Shown here: positions 15,028 to 34,940 of the stretch, piece after piece
How positions within the stretch are numbered: position 1 is the stretch's first letter
How the letters are laid out: every line of letters begins with the position of its first letter
NCBI GenBank assembly: GCA_009746045.1
Contig: RPFO01000256.1
Span: 1,354,966 to 1,418,965, forward strand
From: Mesostigma viride
Taxonomy: Eukaryota; Streptophyta; Mesostigmatophyceae; Mesostigmatales; Mesostigmataceae
Reading direction: 5' to 3'
Length of the DNA: 64,000 bases
Position numbers and translations under genes: made by a program
The notes under the pieces: model-generated
Told to the model about the DNA's origin: nothing
What the model saw: only the letters and a program-made list of their open reading frames with translations
The model's database searches: none

Positions 15028-15039
<12 letters not shown>
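14639..15039. mobile_element. MITE with 31-bp terminal inverted repeats and TA target duplication
   Basis: The ends are exact inverted repeats of 31 bases beginning GACCCCTTCTGAGAACACCG (14639-14669 and 15009-15039). Both sides are flanked by TA (14637-14638 and 15040-15041), as expected for Tc1/mariner-type elements. A third copy of the terminal motif lies inside at about 14732, and a long internal hairpin spans about 14880-14965. There is no transposase, so it is a non-autonomous element of 401 bases. It lies in the last coding exon of the kinase reading frame. Confidence 0.85.
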
Positions 15040-25503
<10,464 letters not shown>

Positions 25504-26283
25504 GATGGCAGTATTACAGTAAGAACCAATGAAAACTCAGCAAGTGCTCTAAAAAAAGGTGAGAATCATGACAACGGCACGCAGTGCAGCCACCGTGCCC
25601 TCCAAAACGCCGAAACCTTTCTATGTTGTCTAAATAAGTCCAAGTCACAAAACGCATTGCAAGCGGGGTGACATTACAAAGCTAAGTAATGGCTCCGTAT
25701 GTTCGGCCGGCAATCGCCACAAACGTCATTGTACTAGTTATATGATATTGGCAGGCTGTTCCTCGCTGTTCTCGCCGAGCACACCCGAGAGACACTAATA
25801 ATGGCGCCCAAGTACAAATTGAGCAATTGTTTTTTGCAGAATAACCATGGCTTCCTCAGCACCCAAATAAATTAGGAAATTAGGAATGGCTATGAAAGCT
25901 TTGCCAGCATAAGACAAAAACCCTTCAGACAGAGCTTGTGGCGAGCGCGGCGCGACGCGAGGTGCTTGCCCGCCCTGGCTCAGTTCTGTGCTGTCAGTGC
26001 GCTGTGTCTGGAACTTATGATGGTACACGTGGCAGCTCAATAGATTCATGGCATGGTGATCGAAACTGGAACCTACCAGGCGCAGGAAAAAAGGAGCACG
26101 AACTTTCTCGATCAGCCGATTTCCGTGTCTAGCACTTTCGGTGATGGAGCGCGCGCAAGGAATAAATGCGAAGCCATCAGCAAGCTACTGGTGTGACAAC
26201 GGCGCTTAATATCCTCACACCACGCACGTACCCAACGCACTCATACACGCGCTCCCCTCATTCACATTGACGGCGTAAACACC
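25504..26283. promoter_or_regulatory. Divergent promoter region between kinase and HSP90
   Basis: The 780 bases separate the kinase ATG (25503, minus) from the HSP90 ATG (26284, plus). A heat-shock element lies at 26100-26112. No ORF of convincing composition is present. Confidence 0.6.
26100..26112 (+). promoter_or_regulatory. Heat-shock element
   Basis: GAACTTTCTCGAT contains two perfect alternating nGAAn/nTTCn units and a partial third, 172 bases upstream of the HSP90 start. This is the binding pattern of heat-shock factor trimers. Confidence 0.6.
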
Positions 26284-28407
26284 ATGGCGACCGGAGAGGT
26301 GGAAACCTTTGCCTTCCAGGCTGAGATTAACCAGCTGCTGTCGTTGATTATCAATACCTTCTACAGCAACAAGGAGATTTTCCTTCGCGAGTCGATTTCG
26401 AATGCGTCCGACGCGCTGGATAAAATTCGCTTCGAGTCGTTAACTGACAAGAGCAAATTGGATGCCGAGCCAGAATTGTACATTCACATTGTTCCTGACA
26501 AGGCGAACAAGACGCTGACGGTGGTGGACAGCGGTATCGGCATGACCAAGGCGGACATGGTCAACAACCTGGGCACGATCGCGCGCTCGGGCACCAAGGC
26601 ATTCATGGAGGCCATGACCGCTGGCGCCGATATCAGCATGATCGGGCAGTTCGGCGTCGGCTTCTACTCGTCCTACCTGGTCGCTGAGAAGGTCGTTGTC
26701 ATCAGCAAGCACAACGACGACGACCCGCACCTCTGGGAGTCTCAAGCCGGCGGCTCTTTCACGGTCAAGAAGCTGACGGAGCAGGAAGCCGATATCAAGC
26801 GCGGTACCAAGATCATCCTCCACCTTAAGGAGGACCAGCTCGAGTACCTGGAGGAGCGGCGGCTCAAGGACCTGGTGAAGAAGCACTCCGAGTTCATTAG
26901 CTACCCGATCTCGCTGTGGACCGAGAAGACGACCGAGAAGGAGGTGTCGGATGAGGAGGCGGAGGAGAAAATGGAGGAGGAGAAGGAGGGCATGGTGGAG
27001 GAGGAGGACGAGGAGAAGGAGAAGAAGAAGAAGGCGGACAAGGGTAAGAAGAAGCGCAAGGTCAAGGAGGTGCACCACGAGTGGTCGCAGATCAACAAGC
27101 AGAAGCCGATCTGGATGCGTGCCCCTGAGGACATCCCCAAGGAGGAGTACGCGGCCTTCTACAAGTCGCTGACCAACGACTGGGAGGACCACCTGGCGGT
27201 CAAGCACTTCTCCGTGGAGGGCCAGCTGGAGTTCAAGTCCATCCTGTTTGTGCCCAAGCGTGCTCCCTTCGACCTGTTCGACACGCGCAAGAAGCCCAAC
27301 AACATCAAGCTGTACGTGCGCCGCGTTTTCATCATGGACAACTGCGAGGAGCTGATTCCCGAGTACCTGAGCTTCGTCAAGGGCGTCGTTGACTCGGAGG
27401 ACCTGCCCCTGAACATCTCCCGTGAGACCCTGCAGCAGAACAAGATCCTCAAGGTCATCCGCAAGAACCTGGTCAAGAAGTGCCTGGAGATGTTCGCGGA
27501 GATCGCCGAGAACAAGGAGGACTACAAGAAGTTCTACGAGGCCTTCTCCAAGAACCTCAAGCTGGGCGTCCACGAGGACAGCCAGAACCGGCCCAAGCTG
27601 GCGGAGCTGCTGCGCTGGCCATCCACCAAGTCGGGCGACGAGATGACCAGCCTCAAGGACTACGTGACCCGCATGAAGGAGGGCCAGAGCGTCATCTACT
27701 ACATCACCGGCGAGTCGCGCGCGGCAGTCGAGAATTCTCCCTTCCTGGAGAAGCTCAAGAAGCGCGGCCTGGAGGTCCTCTTCATGACCGACCCCATCGA
27801 TGAGTACGCGGTCCAGCAGCTCAAGGAGTACGACGGCAAGAAGCTGGTCAGCGCCACCAAGGAGGGCCTGAAGCTGGAGGAGACGGAGGAGGAGAAGAAG
27901 AAGAAGGAGGAGGTCAAGGCCCAGTTCGAGGGCCTGTGCAAGCTGATGAAGGACATCCTGGGCGAGAAGGTGGAGAAGGTGGTGGTCTCGGACCGCATTG
28001 TCGATTCGCCCTGCTGCCTGGTCACCGGCGAGTACGGCTGGAGCGCCAACATGGAGCGCATCATGAAGGCGCAGGCGCTGCGTGACAGCTCGTCCGCCAT
28101 GTACATGTCCTCGCGCAAGATGATGGAGATCAACCCGGACAACGCCATCATCGGCGAGCTGCGCAAGCGTGCGGATGCAGACAAGAGTGACAAGACCGTC
28201 AAGGACTTGGTGCACCTGCTCTTCGAGACCGCGCTGCTGACCTCTGGCTTCACCCTGGACGAGCCTATCACGTTCGGCAACCGCATCCACCGCATGATCA
28301 AGCTGGGCCTCAGCATTGACGAGGATGTGGTGGAGGGTGCCGAGGAGGAACTTCCACCTCTCCAGGAGGGGGCAGATGAGGGCAGCCGCATGGAGGAGGT
28401 CGACTAA
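26284..28407 (+). CDS. HSP90: Cytosolic heat-shock protein 90 (HSP90A)
   Basis: An intronless ORF of 707 residues with the whole HSP90 architecture. The N-terminal GHKL ATPase domain has NKEIFLRE (catalytic Glu), the [10 protein letters not shown] motif, [14 protein letters not shown] and [10 protein letters not shown] charged Glu/Lys linker lies at about 215-260. The middle domain has [13 protein letters not shown] (catalytic Arg loop). The C-terminal dimerisation domain ends in MEEVD, the docking tail for TPR co-chaperones, which places it in cytosol and nucleus rather than organelle or ER. Length matches the family (about 700). ACC-ATG-GCG is a good start context. Odd points: the usual RELISNASDA is [10 protein letters not shown], and codons are almost all G/C-ending, as in highly expressed algal genes. 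A heat-shock element lies upstream. Confidence 0.98.
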   Translation: MATGEVETFAFQAEINQLLSLIINTFYSNKEIFLRESISNASDALDKIRFESLTDKSKLDAEPELYIHIVPDKANKTLTVVDSGIGMTKADMVNNLGTIARSGTKAFMEAMTAGADISMIGQFGVGFYSSYLVAEKVVVISKHNDDDPHLWESQAGGSFTVKKLTEQEADIKRGTKIILHLKEDQLEYLEERRLKDLVKKHSEFISYPISLWTEKTTEKEVSDEEAEEKMEEEKEGMVEEEDEEKEKKKKADKGKKKRKVKEVHHEWSQINKQKPIWMRAPEDIPKEEYAAFYKSLTNDWEDHLAVKHFSVEGQLEFKSILFVPKRAPFDLFDTRKKPNNIKLYVRRVFIMDNCEELIPEYLSFVKGVVDSEDLPLNISRETLQQNKILKVIRKNLVKKCLEMFAEIAENKEDYKKFYEAFSKNLKLGVHEDSQNRPKLAELLRWPSTKSGDEMTSLKDYVTRMKEGQSVIYYITGESRAAVENSPFLEKLKKRGLEVLFMTDPIDEYAVQQLKEYDGKKLVSATKEGLKLEETEEEKKKKEEVKAQFEGLCKLMKDILGEKVEKVVVSDRIVDSPCCLVTGEYGWSANMERIMKAQALRDSSSAMYMSSRKMMEINPDNAIIGELRKRADADKSDKTVKDLVHLLFETALLTSGFTLDEPITFGNRIHRMIKLGLSIDEDVVEGAEEELPPLQEGADEGSRMEEVD

Positions 28408-28563
28408 ATTCCATTGGGATGGGAATCTTCCAAGTGGACTAGCACGGGAATAGAGGCTCAAGTGGGCTAGCGTGGCCGCGTTATAAATATAGTCAAGTAT
28501 GGGATCATGACCTTTTGTACGAAATTGTATGGTGGCAAACGCGTGGCCCTTGATTGTCAAAGT

Positions 28564-28568
28564 CTTGT
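28564..28568 (+). promoter_or_regulatory. TGTAA poly(A) signal of HSP90
   Basis: TGTAA lies 157 bases after the HSP90 stop, consistent with the chlorophyte signal. Confidence 0.55.
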
Positions 28569-29098
28569 AATGATGGAGATAGCTAGCTAGCCTGGGTGGT
28601 TGGATAGATCAATGGGCCTGAGTGGGTGGGGTTTATCAACCCACATCAGTTTGTGGCGGTGCAGCGACTTGTACATATATGCGCCACTGGGTGCTTGTCT
28701 AGTTAGCAAACTTAATAATGAGGCACTCTTTTTAACTCCGCATACAACCTGTGAGGCACCTTGCGTGCGCAGCTGCCCTTCAGTTGCATGTATAATTTAT
28801 AATTTATTTGAAGTCATATTTTACATATGCGTAGTAATTTGTACAATTTCCATGCAGGATGCTCATGCCATTTATTAATTAATTTACGTACGTAACTGCG
28901 TTACACGTGATCAAGCGCATGCATGCATATATAATAAGTACTCAGGGAATTTAATATGGGATGGGGTCATGGATGGTGGAGCTCTCTAGTTCCTAGCTCA
29001 TGTGATGCTGTCTGCATTCATTAAGATTTGGCATTAATTATAACTCGTTCCATGCATGCATGTGCAATGTAACTGCATGCATAGTTCATTCCATGCAT
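28569..29098. other. AT-rich intergenic, no gene seen
   Basis: AT-rich DNA with several GCATGCATGCAT-like alternating purine-pyrimidine stretches (28918-28930, 29053-29100). Nothing coding was recognised. Confidence 0.5.
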
Positions 29099-29610
29099 GT
29101 TTCCCTTATTCTTAGGCACAGGCGCCTAGCTGGGCCTAGCTGGGCACCTGGCCCTCACAGATCAGGTAGACACATCAGATAGACTAGCTGGCACCAAGCC
29201 CGCCCAGCCCGGACGTTTTGTCCTCACCTGGTGCGCCCCATGGGCCGCGCGCGGCAGGGCCGCCACCCGTGGACTTTCCGTGACAGGCTAGACATGGACA
29301 TGTGCTGCCCTAGACGCGATGGGCTCACCCCCGGGCAGCCTCCTGGTTTGTCTGTAATATATAGAGGCAGATGGTTCGATGGCTAGCAGTGATGAAGGAG
29401 ACCTGACCCTGAAGTCTGTAGGGGCTCCGCATGTGACCCAGTTTGCCATTCAGAGCGATTCGGGCCGTGGTGCCGGCCCACAAAATTAGGTGTAACTTTA
29501 GTAGGAACAAGATAGCTCGCATCATCCATTCCATCCCATGTTTATCTCCCACTGAGGACTTATGCTCTGACGTACGTGACGCAGTCATTGTATACATGAA
29601 TTAATGCATA
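29099..29610 (+). mobile_element. LINE C-terminal and 3' UTR fragment
   Basis: Shares the sequence of the LINE copies at 34.4 and 35.4 kb from CTTAGGCACAGGCGCC through GAGGACTTATGCTC. The coding part (C-terminal RRLGLAGHLAR region) is broken by small indels. Confidence 0.7.
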
Positions 29611-30259
29611 CAATGAGTTCCAAGCCTATCTGTACGTAAGTTAGTAAGTAAGTGAGTGAACATGCCCTGAAGGCATGCCACGGAGTACCCGATGAGGTAC
29701 TTTTCTACGCGGATACTTCATTCGCGAAGGAAAGTGGCGCGACTCACTTGCCCACGTCTGGAGTCGCAGATAGCAACTCGGCGTCATCCCGACTATCCGA
29801 GACGACTGTACACTCGGCCATGATGACGGGTGTGGCCGGGCCGTAGTAGACCTGTTGCATGCTAACCCCCGATAGCCCGCCAGGAGAATACAGAGGCTTC
29901 TCCCGGAGCCTTGCTGAAGGTGTTTAGGGGCGTACCCAGGGTTCACCCCCGCCTATCTGTGGCCTCTGGACAGTTAATTACATAAAAGCACGTGGCTGCG
30001 TCACATGCATGGGCCATGCCAATACAAGTAGAGGAACCCCCAACCCTATCTATAGACAACGATCCATCGAGAAGGAGGGAGGGCACCCTAGCTTCTCTCA
30101 CTGCCCCAAGTGGGCAGCAGGCCACAGAGCGCTCTCTCCGAATAATGCATGGTGCGTGGGCACAACGCACTGTGGGTGTAGCCGTGGTCAACCTGCCTAC
30201 TTCGGCGCGATACTAGAATATCGTGTAGGTATCCCGGTCGTCCACAAGCTACGTACAAC

Positions 30260-31088
30260 CCCAGTTCACGGCGCTACACACCGCGGCGCAGGCTTCGGAA
30301 ACGCACGCTGCACTTGTCTCTCGCCACCAGGTGGAGGGCGCCACCAGGTGGAGGGCAAGTGCGGCGTGCTCATGAAGAAGCTTGAATTAAGCCATCACCG
30401 CCCACACCGAGGCCCTGGCCACACAGGTCCCAAAGATAGCGGAGCAGACGGCCACCATTGCATCCCAGCCACCCTGGCAGGATGCTGGTGACCTCCCGCC
30501 GCTCTCCTATGCGGACCTGCTGCGGTCAGCGACCACCTCAACCACCGACGCCATCGCCCCGAAGCTCCAGGAGCTGGAGGACCACCGCCAGGCCCAGCAG
30601 CGGGAGGTCACCGACCGCGCTCGCCGCGAGTGCACCGAGTGGTGCTGACTACTGCGTCATTTCCCCCACTGAAGCCAGGTGAGACGTCAACCTCCCTTGC
30701 CGACGAGCTCAAGGACCAGCTCCTTACCCTCATGCATGGGCCTGCATGGTATAGGTGAGGTAGTAGAACTGCGTGGGTGTCACTGCCTTCCCCACTCACG
30801 GGACAAGGCGGCTCCCCCACCAGTCCTGCTCACCTTCCCCTCGATCCCGTGAGGACAAGCAGCGGTTCCTCTAGCTCCCGTCGCAAGCGGTCGCACGACC
30901 TCACCTGGACGCTGGACGACGACCTGCATGACCCCCACTCAGCAGCAGCTGCCAGCGACGCGACCTATGGCCGGAATACCTCCGCCATAAGCATGCAGGA
31001 CCCCCAGAAGCCCAAGGTGTACTGCATGGAGGGGCGGGGACCTGATGATCAACCACAAGATGTGGCCGCCCCCCGCGGGCTAGACTAG
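30260..31088 (+). pseudogene. Decayed copy of retroelement ORF1
   Basis: About 830 bases are clearly homologous to the intact ORF1 at 32280-33212 (shared VEGKCGVL, LPPLSYADLL, SRRKRSHDLTWTLDDD, QDPQKPKVY). The copy carries several insertions and frameshifts, including a short duplicated GGAGGGCGCCACCAGGT and an inserted GCATGG at about 30733. No protein is expected. Confidence 0.8.
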
Positions 31089-31528
31089 CTAATAGCCCTA
31101 GCTTGTATCCCTTGGTAGTCACTGCCGCTATGGCAGCCATGCTTAGAATGTTTGCCTAGCTGTGCCAACATACCTACTAGTCACGTGCATCGCTAACGCA
31201 CGGTATACAACCAGCCATAGCCTTAGCTTAGTCCTTGTACAGCCATGCTACGTCCTGGCTATGACCAGATTCCTTGCCCACCGTCGCTCCTTGTTATGCC
31301 ATGCTCACATGGGTCTTATTGCACCCACAGATTGCCGGATCGTAATAGCGTGTCCGTTCAGCTTTAGTGTGCCCGAGTGCAGCTGTGGCAAGCCTTCGGC
31401 ATGAAGGAGTCTGGGGGTCTCTGCCCTTTCTCCTGTTGTGCACACACAGGGATTAAAAGCACTTCGGTGCTCCGTGACTCCCCAACGGGAGCACGAGTTT
31501 AATTAATTAATTTAATTAATTAATTATT
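31089..31528 (+). mobile_element. 3' UTR of the ORF1-only retroelement, copy 1
   Basis: Homologous over its length to 33213-33637. It ends in the hairpin AGCAC-TTCG-GTGCT (31458-31471), the segment GGGAGCACGAG and a TTAATTAA tract. Confidence 0.8.
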
Positions 31529-32134
31529 TGCGTAGGTCCGTGCGTAGTACTCCTGCGCACTTAGGTCTAGTGGTGAGTCATCTTCTATAGATTCAGCAAT
31601 ATCGGACATATTGGCACGGCCTTCTCCGGTAAAGAGGTTTTTCGCAGTTGGGAGTGTTTCAAAACGTTATAAGTGAGATGTCTTCGGATCAGGAGCCCTC
31701 ACACAGCCGCAAAATCATGCCAAAGGCCGGTCCTATGTTAGATGGCCTTGCTGGTATAGCTTCTAGGCTTTCTTACTTTCTGTGTTCCACGGAATCTCAA
31801 ATTTGGGCAGCTAGCGTTTTCATATGTTTGTACGTTGCTTTCTGACGACAATGTGGGTGTAATACAACAAGAAGTAGGCTGACGCAAGCTGTAAAGGTGA
31901 GGTGCGGTTAAAATATTGGCTAAGGCGCAAGAAAGTGGCAACTGCGTTGAGCCATGGCGAATCGAATTCCATCACATACATGCCGATATAAACGGCGAGC
32001 TAAGAATCTATTGTAGACTATAATGCTGAGCGAATGTCATTCCAAGACGTGTGATAATGCATGCCTAACTTATATATCCCATATCAACTGCCCCCACTTA
32101 GACAACTAGCAATTGAATGCTCATATCCCGGGGG
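31529..32134. other. No gene seen
   Basis: Sequence between two retroelement copies. A short open frame at 31648-31845 has no recognisable features. Probably decayed mobile or intergenic DNA. Confidence 0.4.
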
Positions 32135-32200
32135 ATCGAGCCCGGGGGGGGCTTCCACGGTTTGTTGTTGACATAATAAAGGTCCCCGCCCCGCCAGTAA
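32135..32200 (-). repeat. Inverted fragment of ORF1 3' end
   Basis: Read on the minus strand this matches the end of ORF1 (region coding GGDLMINNKMWTPPAG, 33165-33212). It is a small inverted copy immediately upstream of the intact ORF1. Confidence 0.55.
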
Positions 32201-32279
32201 GTACTTGCGTGTCATGCGCATGGGCATGCTACAGAGTACTATATGAGCTAATCTCATTAATTAGAAAGCTAATTACACG

Positions 32280-33212
32280 ATGGATATATCGTCTGTATCA
32301 TGCCCTGCCAGTACACATGGGGCTTCTCGGGGCTGCATGGTCTTGTGGCGCGGATGTAGCAGGGCCGAGCAGCTGACATCGCTGAACACCACGCTCAACA
32401 AGGTCGAGGCCCGGGTCTCCAACGTGGAAACCAAGGTCGTCCACAAGCTACAACCCCAGTTCACGGCGCTACACACCACGGCGCAGGCTTCGGAAACGCA
32501 TGCTGCACTTGTCTCTCGCCTTAACCAGGTGGAGGGCAAGTGTGGCGTGCTCCTGAAGAAGCTTGAGGCCATCACCGCCCACACCGAGGCCCTGGCCACA
32601 CAGGTCCCAAAGATAGCGGAGCAGACGGCCACCATTGCATCCCAGCCACCCCGGCAGGATGCTGGCGACCTCCCGCCGCTCTCCTACGCGGACCTGCTGC
32701 GGTCAGCGACCGCCTCCACCACCGACGCCATCGCCACAAAGCTCCAGGAGCTGGAGGACCACCGCCAGGCCCAGCAACGGGAGGTCACCGACCGCGCTCG
32801 CCGCGAGTGCCGAGTGGTGCTACGTCGCTTCCCCCAGAAGCCAGGTGAGACGTCAACCTCTCTTGCTGACGAGCTCAAGAACCAGCTTCTTACCCTCATG
32901 GGCCTGGTAGGTGAGGTAGAACTGCGCGGGTGCCACCGCCTTCCCCACTCACGGGACAAGGCGGCCCCCCCACCAGTCCTACTCACCTTCCCCTCCCCTG
33001 AGGATAAGCAGCGGTTCCTCTCTCGTCGCAAGCGGTTGCACGACCTCACCTGGACGCTGGATGACGACCTCACCCCCGCTCAGCAACAGCAGCGACGCGA
33101 CCTGTGGCCGGAATACCTCCGCCATAAGCAGGACCCCCAGAAGCCCAAGGTGTACTGGAGGGGCGGGGACCTGATGATCAACAACAAGATGTGGACGCCC
33201 CCAGCGGGCTAG
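32280..33212 (+). CDS. LINE ORF1-type protein
   Basis: An uninterrupted frame of 310 residues. Residues 35-110 form a predicted coiled coil with regular heptad hydrophobics (LTSLNTTLNKVEARVSNVET and following). Residues 155-290 read like the RRM plus C-terminal module of L1 ORF1 proteins: RRECRVVLRRFPQK, LMGLVGEVELRGCHRLPHS and PPPVLLTFPSPEDKQRFL. Such proteins form trimers that bind element RNA. No endonuclease or reverse transcriptase follows; the next feature is a 3' UTR with a tail. The first 25 residues may be outside the original ORF. A second, broken copy lies 1.3 kb upstream in the same orientation. Confidence 0.75.
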   Translation: MDISSVSCPASTHGASRGCMVLWRGCSRAEQLTSLNTTLNKVEARVSNVETKVVHKLQPQFTALHTTAQASETHAALVSRLNQVEGKCGVLLKKLEAITAHTEALATQVPKIAEQTATIASQPPRQDAGDLPPLSYADLLRSATASTTDAIATKLQELEDHRQAQQREVTDRARRECRVVLRRFPQKPGETSTSLADELKNQLLTLMGLVGEVELRGCHRLPHSRDKAAPPPVLLTFPSPEDKQRFLSRRKRLHDLTWTLDDDLTPAQQQQRRDLWPEYLRHKQDPQKPKVYWRGGDLMINNKMWTPPAG

Positions 33213-33637
33213 AATAGCAATAGCCCTAGCTTGTCACAATTGGCGTCACTGCCGCTAAGGCAGCCATGCCTAGAATGTTGCCTAGCTGTGCCAACACACC
33301 TAGTCACGTGCCGCCAACGCACGGTACACAACCAGCCATAGCCTTAGCCTAGTCCCAGTACAGCCATGCTACGCCCTGGCTATGCTCAGATTACTTGCCC
33401 ACGCTCCTCGCTATGATATGCTCACATGGGTCTTATTGCACCCACAGTTTGCCGGATCGTTAGCCTGTCCTTTTAGCTAGCCGCGCCCGATTGCAGCTGT
33501 GGCATGCCTTTGGCATGAAGGAGACTGGGGGTCTCTGCCCTTTCTCCTGCAGTGCACACACAGGGATTAAAAGCACTTCGGTGCTCCGTGACTCCCCATG
33601 ACGGGAGCACGAGTTTAATTAATTAATTAATTAATGT
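33213..33637 (+). mobile_element. 3' UTR and (TTAA)n tail of the ORF1-only retroelement, copy 2
   Basis: Contains the UUCG-loop hairpin at 33572-33585, GGGAGCACGAG at about 33603 and a TTAATTAATTAA tail. Matches copy 1 at 31089-31528 throughout. Confidence 0.8.
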
Positions 33638-34330
33638 AGCAGGGCCGGCCACTAGCTGATCGCGTCGCTGGCCATGCACTGTCCAGACCATGGTGCAGCT
33701 CTGTATACTGCATCCGCTATGCTTTTACTATGTCAAATTTTTATTGCACCCGCAGAAGTTGCTAGATGCTTCCAGTTAGCAGTTTAATTGAACCTGTGGC
33801 CTGCCGGCTGCCTTTCAAGGCAACCAGAGAAGAGGGGGGGGGCTACCATGCCCCCTTCTTGCTGTGCATATTCTTGCTGTGCATAGAACTTTGTCTATAT
33901 AATGGTGCTCACCACTAGACACTCCCGGCCAGTTAGGCTCCAAACACACGCCCTGATCAAGCTGAAGTTGTTTCCGGCCCCACCGTCTAGGTCATCTAGT
34001 CGCTCTACACGTAAGCCAGCCATAATTTCAAGGCACACATAATTTCAAGGCTACACATTTCCATCACCATTCATATTCATCGATCATCCTGAACGACTCG
34101 AACACGCGGAGAAGATAACGGCAGGCTCGCGCTACCATGGTTCGGATTCTCCCGATTTCTGGCCTGCGCTGGTTGTCTCCTTGATATAATAACAGACCGG
34201 CCGGATGAAAGACCTACCTACTCAAAAGTTGGTATCCGTGACTCTCCCAACGAAAGCGCATGAATGACTTGAATAAAAATGAATGCATGCAATGAATTTC
34301 TTGTCTGTATATCTCCTAATTTCGATCTAT
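33638..34330. other. No gene seen
   Basis: Intergenic or decayed repeat DNA. The motif TATTGCACCCGCAGA at about 33742 and neighbouring bases resemble the ORF1-element 3' UTR weakly. Confidence 0.4.
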
Positions 34331-34901
34331 GGTTTGCACATTAGTAATGAGGACTTGTACGCTGATTTGCCCTATGTTTCCCATATTCTTAGGCACAGGC
34401 GCCTCACTAGCCGGGCACCTGGCCCGCTCGCAGAGATCAGGTAGACACATCAGATAGACTAGCTGGCACCAAGCCCGCCCAGCCTGGGCGATATGTCCTC
34501 ACCTGGCGTGCCCCAGGCCGCGCGCGGCAGGCCCCCCACCCGTGGACTCTTCGTGATAGACTCGGCATGGACATGTGCTACCCTAGGCGTGACGGGCTCA
34601 ACACCCGGGCAGCCTCCTGGTTTATGTGTAATATGGAGGCAGATGGTACGCAAGGATAGATGGCAAGTAGTGATGAAGGAACCCACCCACAAGTCTGTGG
34701 GGGCTCCGCGTGTGACCGCGTATGGCATTCATATAGCGATTCGGGCCGCGGTGCCCACACGGCCCTGTAACTAGGACCTAGCTAGATAGCTTACACCATC
34801 CATTCCATCCGGATGGGCCCATGTTCCCCTCCCACTGCATGAGGACTTATATGCTCACGTGACGCAGTCGATCACGTGTCTATTAATTACTTAATTAATT
34901 A
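34331..34901 (+). mobile_element. LINE 3' fragment, left arm of a large inverted repeat
   Basis: Starts GGTTTGCACATTAGTAATGA and runs through the C-terminal coding region and 3' UTR to a TTAATTAA tail. It is the reverse complement of 34941-35480 with few differences. The coding frame is disrupted. Confidence 0.85.
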
Positions 34902-34940
34902 ATGGAGGCAGATGGTACACAAGGATAGATGGCAAGTAGT

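Noticed and set aside
26440-28560. 706-residue open frame antisense to HSP90
   Set aside because: It is a mirror of strong G/C third-position bias in HSP90 codons; Leu-rich composition and no motif.
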